Shown: positions 44,298 through 48,022 of the stretch, in pieces
How the letters are laid out: the number at the start of each line of letters is the position of its first letter
Position numbering within the stretch: the first letter of the stretch is position 1
Assembly (NCBI RefSeq): GCF_019443105.1
Contig: NZ_JAHZIJ010000030.1
Coordinates: 1-48,022, forward strand
Direction: 5' to 3'
DNA: 48,022 bases
Source of the DNA: Paenibacillus oenotherae
GTDB lineage: Bacteria; Bacillota; Bacilli; Paenibacillales; Paenibacillaceae
The notes under the pieces: model-generated
Database searches by the model: none
Told to the model about the DNA's origin: nothing
What the model saw: only the letters and a program-made list of their open reading frames with translations
Made by a program: the position numbers and the translations under genes

Positions 44298-45443
44298 TTA
44301 TTTATCGTGAATGGCACAGCGGTTTGGGCCTGTTTCCATATCACGCTGCTCTTCATCAGTTGGTGTAATTTTACCCATATTGACTTGTCTAATTTCCTGA
44401 TAGGCATGAGGTTGAGGAGGCAAGTTCTCGGTCACTGCTTTTCTAAACTCTGCCTCATCTTCCATATTCAAACCGGGATTTTCTTTGAACAAATCACCCA
44501 AACGCGCAGATACCTTACCACCTACCCCCAATTCGGTCGCTTTGCCAAAGTGAGCGGGGAGAACAATCAAATCTTCAGACAATCGCTTATAACGGCTGTA
44601 TAAAGTATTGCGAAGGTCGCTTACCCAATCCTCGGCTTTGCCAGCCAAATCGGGTCTTCCAATGGATTGAACAAACAGGATATCGCCTGAGAGCAAATAC
44701 TGATTGTCAACAATCAATGAAGTGCTGCCAATTGTATGTCCTGGCGAATAAACCGGTTGAATATGAATTTTTGTATTTCCCACCGTAATCTCTGCATGTT
44801 CATCGAGCTGGTTATAGTTGAAGACCACTTCGTCAGCGTCTTTTGGCGGAAGCCAATACTTTGCTCCTGTATGTTGAGCTAATTTCAAACCACCAGAAAT
44901 ATGATCAGCGTGAAGGTGGGTATCCAGCGTGTGCTTAATAACCGCATTTTGTTCTTTTGCAAAATTCTCAAATACTTCGGTCATACGCAATGTATCAATA
45001 ACGGCAGCTTCACCGTTGGAGACTACCATATAAGATAGACAACCTTTGCCGATGCGCACAAATTGGTAAATAGAACCACCGTCTTGTAAATCGCCAACTT
45101 TAACTGGTTCCAAATGCTCGCTCCAAGCCTTCATGCCTCCAACAAGATAAGAAACATGATGCTTTCCTTGTTCAACTAACTGCCCTGCTACAAATACGGA
45201 TGAACCTTCTTTTGCACAAACAACCACTACCTCTTTATCATCTGGAATTTTATCCAAAACATCATCTACACCATCGATAAGATGAAAATAAGGAACATTG
45301 ATGCTCTCGATAGTCGCACCCTCAATCTTCCAGTCATCATAATCACTGTCGTTGCGCACATCCAAGATAAACAACTCAGTATTATCCAGAACTTTTTTAG
45401 TCAATTCCCCTGCAGTCATTCCCTTTAATCCAATAGTTTCCAT
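44298..45443 (-). CDS. Rhodanese-persulfide dioxygenase fusion (CstB/ETHE1-like MBL-fold enzyme)
   Basis: 381 residues. An N-terminal rhodanese domain (about 8-112) has Cys 76 in [12 protein letters not shown] metallo-beta-lactamase domain of ETHE1 type follows, with metal ligands THLHADH (175-181), [22 protein letters not shown] and LPAHFG. ETHE1-type enzymes oxidise glutathione, bacillithiol or CoA persulfide to sulfite. Staphylococcal CstB has the dioxygenase first and a C-terminal rhodanese; here the rhodanese is N-terminal. AGGAGG lies before ATG. Second complete gene of the operon. Confidence 0.9.
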   Translation of the reverse strand: METIGLKGMTAGELTKKVLDNTELFILDVRNDSDYDDWKIEGATIESINVPYFHLIDGVDDVLDKIPDDKEVVVVCAKEGSSVFVAGQLVEQGKHHVSYLVGGMKAWSEHLEPVKVGDLQDGGSIYQFVRIGKGCLSYMVVSNGEAAVIDTLRMTEVFENFAKEQNAVIKHTLDTHLHADHISGGLKLAQHTGAKYWLPPKDADEVVFNYNQLDEHAEITVGNTKIHIQPVYSPGHTIGSTSLIVDNQYLLSGDILFVQSIGRPDLAGKAEDWVSDLRNTLYSRYKRLSEDLIVLPAHFGKATELGVGGKVSARLGDLFKENPGLNMEDEAEFRKAVTENLPPQPHAYQEIRQVNMGKITPTDEEQRDMETGPNRCAIHDK

Positions 45444-45457
45444 TATGGTTTCTCCTC

Positions 45458-46021
45458 CTATTCAATGAAGCCTTTCCATTCGGACATTCCAGATATAACG
45501 TTCTTCACATTTTTAAACCCTTTTTCGTTTAATAGCTGTGAAGCCATATCGCTTCGGTTGCCTGTGCGGCAAATCACGTTGATCTCATCTTCTTGATCAA
45601 GTTCATTGATCCGTTGCTCCAACTCTCCAAGAGGGATTGAAATTGCACCAGGTATTCTGGAAAAAGCAAACTCAGCAGGCTCGCGCACATCAAGAATCTT
45701 CACATTGGGGTTTTCCTTCATTCGCTGTTCTAACTGCTCATTTGTGATTGTATTTGGGTATTTGCGTTGTTCTTTCACCTCACTGGGATCAGATTTCCGC
45801 ACAAAATGATGAAGGATGTCTCCTTCTTGATTTGAGCCTAAATATTGATGACCGGTTGTTCTTGCCCAACTTTGAATATCTGCTAGCGAGCCCTTGTCTG
45901 TTGCTTGAACTTCAAGCACTTGACCAGCTGCAAGTTCTTCAAGTGCTTTCTTCGATCTGACGATGGGCATCGGGCAAGCGAGACCTTTTGCATCCAACAC
46001 TCTATCCACTTTAATAGCCAT
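45458..46021 (-). CDS. TusA-rhodanese fusion sulfurtransferase
   Basis: 187 residues. The TusA domain (1-75) has Cys 16 in [14 protein letters not shown], and a rhodanese domain (about 90-187) has Cys 151 in [10 protein letters not shown]. The order TusA then rhodanese recalls staphylococcal CstA, which joins these activities to relay persulfide sulfur. AAGGAGG lies 9 bases before ATG. First complete gene of the CstR-controlled operon, 15 bases after the rhodanese stub. Confidence 0.9.
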   Translation of the reverse strand: MAIKVDRVLDAKGLACPMPIVRSKKALEELAAGQVLEVQATDKGSLADIQSWARTTGHQYLGSNQEGDILHHFVRKSDPSEVKEQRKYPNTITNEQLEQRMKENPNVKILDVREPAEFAFSRIPGAISIPLGELEQRINELDQEDEINVICRTGNRSDMASQLLNEKGFKNVKNVISGMSEWKGFIE

Positions 46022-46035
46022 GAACTAACGCCTCC

Positions 46036-46122
46036 TTATTCGATTTCTCCAACCCAATTATTCATTCCGCCAAATAAATTTATAACTTTACGGTATCCTA
46101 ACGATTGAACCTTCTTATACAT
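46036..46122 (-). pseudogene. C-terminal stub of a rhodanese gene
   Basis: 28 codons from an ATG at 46122 to TAA, reading MYKKVQSLGYRKV...GGMNNWVGEIE, which is the last helix and strand of a rhodanese domain (GYxxVxNLxGGMxxW). The catalytic part is missing. The ATG directly abuts the CstR operator and no ribosome binding site is present, so a deletion seems to have joined the operator region to the gene's 3' end. Confidence 0.75.
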
Positions 46123-46138
46123 ATACCCGTATGGGTAT
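46123..46138. promoter_or_regulatory. CstR-type operator of the main sulfur operon
   Basis: ATACCCGTATGGGTAT, placed at about +1 to +16 relative to the promoter at 46146-46174, so a bound repressor would block initiation. Confidence 0.8.
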
Positions 46139-46145
46139 GAAAAGA

Positions 46146-46174
46146 CTATACTTTGTTTTTGTTTGAGCGTCAAG
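46146..46174 (-). promoter_or_regulatory. Promoter of the CstR-controlled operon
   Basis: TTGACG (46169-46174) and TATAGT (46146-46151), 17-bp spacer, immediately upstream of the CstR operator. Confidence 0.8.
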
Positions 46175-46203
46175 TTTAAAGTTAGTCCAATTTTCGGAAA
46201 TGA

Positions 46204-46228
46204 AAAAATGCCCCCGTATGGAGGCATT
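46204..46228 (-). terminator. Terminator overlapping the rarA-like stop codon
   Basis: AATGCC (46207-46212) pairs with GGCATT (46223-46228), extended inward with CC/GG, followed by a U-run in the minus direction. Its 5' arm includes the stop of the rarA-like gene at 46227. Confidence 0.75.
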
Positions 46229-47480
46229 ACTTCTTGTTTTCTTTATCATGATACCGGACATATATTTTTGATTCGGTGCCTGAATTTTGCGGGGAGTAGA
46301 ACTTTTCGTGTTGGATTTCGGACGGTAGGTACTGCATTCTAGAGTTGGGATTATCAATCGGGTTTATATAGCTTTTGGAGCCATCTCTGATGTTGTCCGG
46401 GACAGGATAAGCACGATGGTTTCTAACCGTCTGAAAAGCCCTTGCAAGCCCTTTATAGACCGAGTTGGACTTCGGACTCTCCGCAATGTAGACGGTGGCG
46501 TGAGCAAGGGCCAACCGGCCCTCGGGCATTCCTACAAAATCAACGGCCTGTTGCGCCGCCATAGCAATTTGCAGAGCATTTGGATTAGCCATCCCAACGT
46601 CTTCTGATGCGTGAACAACAAGTCTGCGGGCAATGTAAAGTGGATCCACACCAGAGTCCAGCATTCGTGCTAGCCAATAAAGAGCGGAATTCGTTTGGGA
46701 GCCTCGCAGCGATTTGCAAAACGCCGATACAATATCATAAAAGTCCGTGGTGGTAATGGAGTTCACTCTGGAATCATATGCTTCGCGAATATGCAGCAGC
46801 TCAATCAGGTTTCCTTCGTGAAGCGAGTACGCTGCCATCTCCAGGGCATTAAAGGCGCTCCGCACATCGCCATTACAAACATCAGCCAAATACTCCAGCG
46901 CTTCATCCGCAATTTGAAACTTATTTTCCAAACCTTTGCTGCTTTTCAGCGCACGAAGAATGATTTCTTGTAAATCATTGTGGTCCAATGCCTTTAAGGT
47001 AAACGTACGGCAGCGGGAAACCAGCGGCGGAATCAAATCATGACTGATTGATTCTGTGGTCAGTCCGATAAGTACAATCGTTCCGTCTTCTACGTGGGGG
47101 AGCAATGCCATCTGAACATTGCTTTTCATAGCGTGAATTTCATCTATCATTACAATAGTTTTTTGACCGTACAATTTTAAATTGTCTTTTGCAGTGCTAA
47201 TTGCTTCTCTAAGTTCCGCAACCGTTAAGGAAACCGCATTTAAACGCACGAAATTGGCTTTAGTGGACTGGCTAATGATAGAAGCAAGGCTTGTCTTGCC
47301 GCTACTTGGGGGACCCTGCAAAATCATACTCGTGATTTTATCTGTTTCAATAATCTTCCGCAGCACTTTGCCTGGCGCCAAGATATGGGATTGGCCAAAA
47401 TATTCATCAAGCGTCTGGGGACGCATACGTTCGGCAAGCGGTTGGTGGTCTGTTGTTGGATTTAAGTCAAATAAGTCCAT
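46227..47480 (-). CDS. Divergent RarA/MgsA-type AAA+ ATPase
   Basis: 417 residues. The N-terminus PLAERMRPQTLDEYFGQSHIL matches RarA. Walker A is GPPSSGKTS (about 56-64), Walker B is MIDEIHAMK, followed by LLPHVEDGTIVLIGLTTES and SRCRTF (arginine finger region). The C-terminal RarA tetramerisation part has ALYWLARMLDSGVDPLYIARRL and ASEDVGMANP. Many positions usually conserved in housekeeping RarA differ (for example IDEIHAMKSNVQMALLP where IDEIHRFNKAQQDALLP is typical), so this is probably a second, accessory paralogue. It acts at stalled replication forks by family knowledge. It lies inside the AT-rich cassette, with its own terminator. Confidence 0.88.
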   Translation of the reverse strand: MDLFDLNPTTDHQPLAERMRPQTLDEYFGQSHILAPGKVLRKIIETDKITSMILQGPPSSGKTSLASIISQSTKANFVRLNAVSLTVAELREAISTAKDNLKLYGQKTIVMIDEIHAMKSNVQMALLPHVEDGTIVLIGLTTESISHDLIPPLVSRCRTFTLKALDHNDLQEIILRALKSSKGLENKFQIADEALEYLADVCNGDVRSAFNALEMAAYSLHEGNLIELLHIREAYDSRVNSITTTDFYDIVSAFCKSLRGSQTNSALYWLARMLDSGVDPLYIARRLVVHASEDVGMANPNALQIAMAAQQAVDFVGMPEGRLALAHATVYIAESPKSNSVYKGLARAFQTVRNHRAYPVPDNIRDGSKSYINPIDNPNSRMQYLPSEIQHEKFYSPQNSGTESKIYVRYHDKENKK

Positions 47481-47516
47481 CTAATGTATCACCTAAATTC
47501 CTCAAGTATGACACAA

Positions 47517-47555
47517 AGAGATACCAAACGGTTGATATCCCATCTTGGTATCTCT
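47517..47555. other. Perfect 11-bp inverted repeat upstream of the rarA-like gene
   Basis: AGAGATACCAA (47517-47527) and TTGGTATCTCT (47545-47555) with a 17-base loop, about 37 bases before the start codon. It lacks a convincing U-tract on either side, so it may be an operator or leader hairpin. Confidence 0.5.
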
Positions 47556-47606
47556 ATAGCTTTCATTACTTTATCACATTTTCATTGAGAATCCTATCAT
47601 TGCAAA

Positions 47607-48022
47607 GGGGCTGTCCGAAAGTCCAATATCCCAATGAGTCAAACCCAAATGATAAAAAAGATGCCTCCAAACCACTGATAAGTGGAACTGGAAGCATCTT
47701 TATTATTGCATAGGGGATCTAGTGGAGCCTCTGAAATCATCCAACAACGTTCTGGACGCCCCTTCTCCAAGTGTGGTTAGGCAGAGTGGCGGAGTAAGAA
47801 GCCTGCGAATGTGCATGAATTTCGGTTACAAGACGCCATAAATGATACAATGCCTGCAATCATGCATGAATTTGGGAAAAAATCGGCCGTTAAGGCAGAA
47901 ATTTTGCAAAGAGTTAGCTTACCTATAGAGAGCGGCAATTCGCTGTACACGGATTCTCGTAGAAGCAGTGGGCCACGACTTTTTATGAACAAAAGCGGGG
48001 TTTCTGAACGAGCGTTGTATGT
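47607..48022. mobile_element. Left part of a second MITE-like element (cut by window edge)
   Basis: It starts GGGGCTGTCCGAAAGTCC at 47607, like the ends of the element at 24385-24915. It matches that element for about 290 bp, including a terminator-like hairpin at about 47652-47702 (AAAGATGC...GCATCTTT) and the first half of the four-dyad repeat. From about 47896 it diverges, and no right end is seen before the window stops. No transposase is visible. Confidence 0.55.
47791..47895. repeat. Four-dyad intergenic repeat, partial copy R3
   Basis: Dyads at 47803 (CTGCGAATGTGCAT) and 47854 (CTGCAATCATGCAT), 51 bp apart. Similarity to R1 ends soon after GGCCGTTAAGG, so the hairpin and the last two dyads are missing. 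Confidence 0.7.

Overview
The window looks like a chromosomal segment of a spore-forming Bacillota of the Paenibacillus type. The evidence is moderate GC with strong AAGGAGG-type ribosome binding sites, TTG and GTG starts, and a class 2 (quinone-linked) dihydroorotate dehydrogenase. There is also a secreted NHL protein with a copper-amine-oxidase-like stalk domain, and the gene order cymR / cysteine desulfurase / yrrD / yrrI / alaS / yrzL / yrrK / yrzB / yrrL / yrrN / yrrO known from Bacillus subtilis. No rRNA, tRNA, CRISPR array or intact transposase gene was seen.

Region by region. 1-820: the end of an unrecognised gene, then non-coding DNA dominated by a 48-bp tandem repeat. 823-5886 (minus strand): a tight operon pyrD, small alarmone synthetase, DUF309 protein and a three-gene ABC-2 exporter. 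6077-7579: a small membrane protein, and an L,D-transpeptidase. 7681-13192 (minus): a three-gene signalling/envelope operon, CHASE2-adenylate cyclase, a FecR-domain/cohesin-like protein and a six-bladed NHL protein. 13452-20254: ferredoxin, dinB, citramalate synthase, a ResA-like thioredoxin, an MFS exporter, a JAMM peptidase and a DEDD exonuclease. 20274-22765 (minus): a DUF294 nucleotidyltransferase and an ammonium transporter with GlnR/TnrA-type boxes. 23178-27201: a MerR regulator, a YugP-like metallopeptidase, a mobile-element remnant and a chemoreceptor. 27490-39058 (minus): the conserved yrr/yrv block (tRNA hydroxylation, MltG, RuvX, IreB, AlaS with its T-box, YrrI, YrrD, cysteine desulfurase, CymR), with mnmA divergent on the plus strand. 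The cysteine desulfurase and MnmA form a sulfur-to-tRNA path, with CymR as the sulfur-responsive regulator. 40775-42115: a CNNM/CorC-type transporter.

42666-47480 (minus) is visibly more AT-rich than its surroundings and looks like an accessory cassette: a persulfide/sulfite detoxification operon controlled by CstR (three operator-like sites) and a divergent RarA-type ATPase. Two of its genes carry deletions: a TauE-type exporter that has lost its middle, and a 28-codon rhodanese stub fused to the operator. The cassette is flanked by copies of an intergenic repeat.

The most unusual signal is that repeat family. Three complete copies (24568, 42436, 40511) and one partial copy (47791) carry four small dyads of the form CTGC-N6-GCA(G/T), or a one-base variant, at fixed spacings of 50/51, 61 and 51 bp. 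The third dyad is always the tip of a long hairpin whose outer stem changes in a compensated way. I do not recognise this element.
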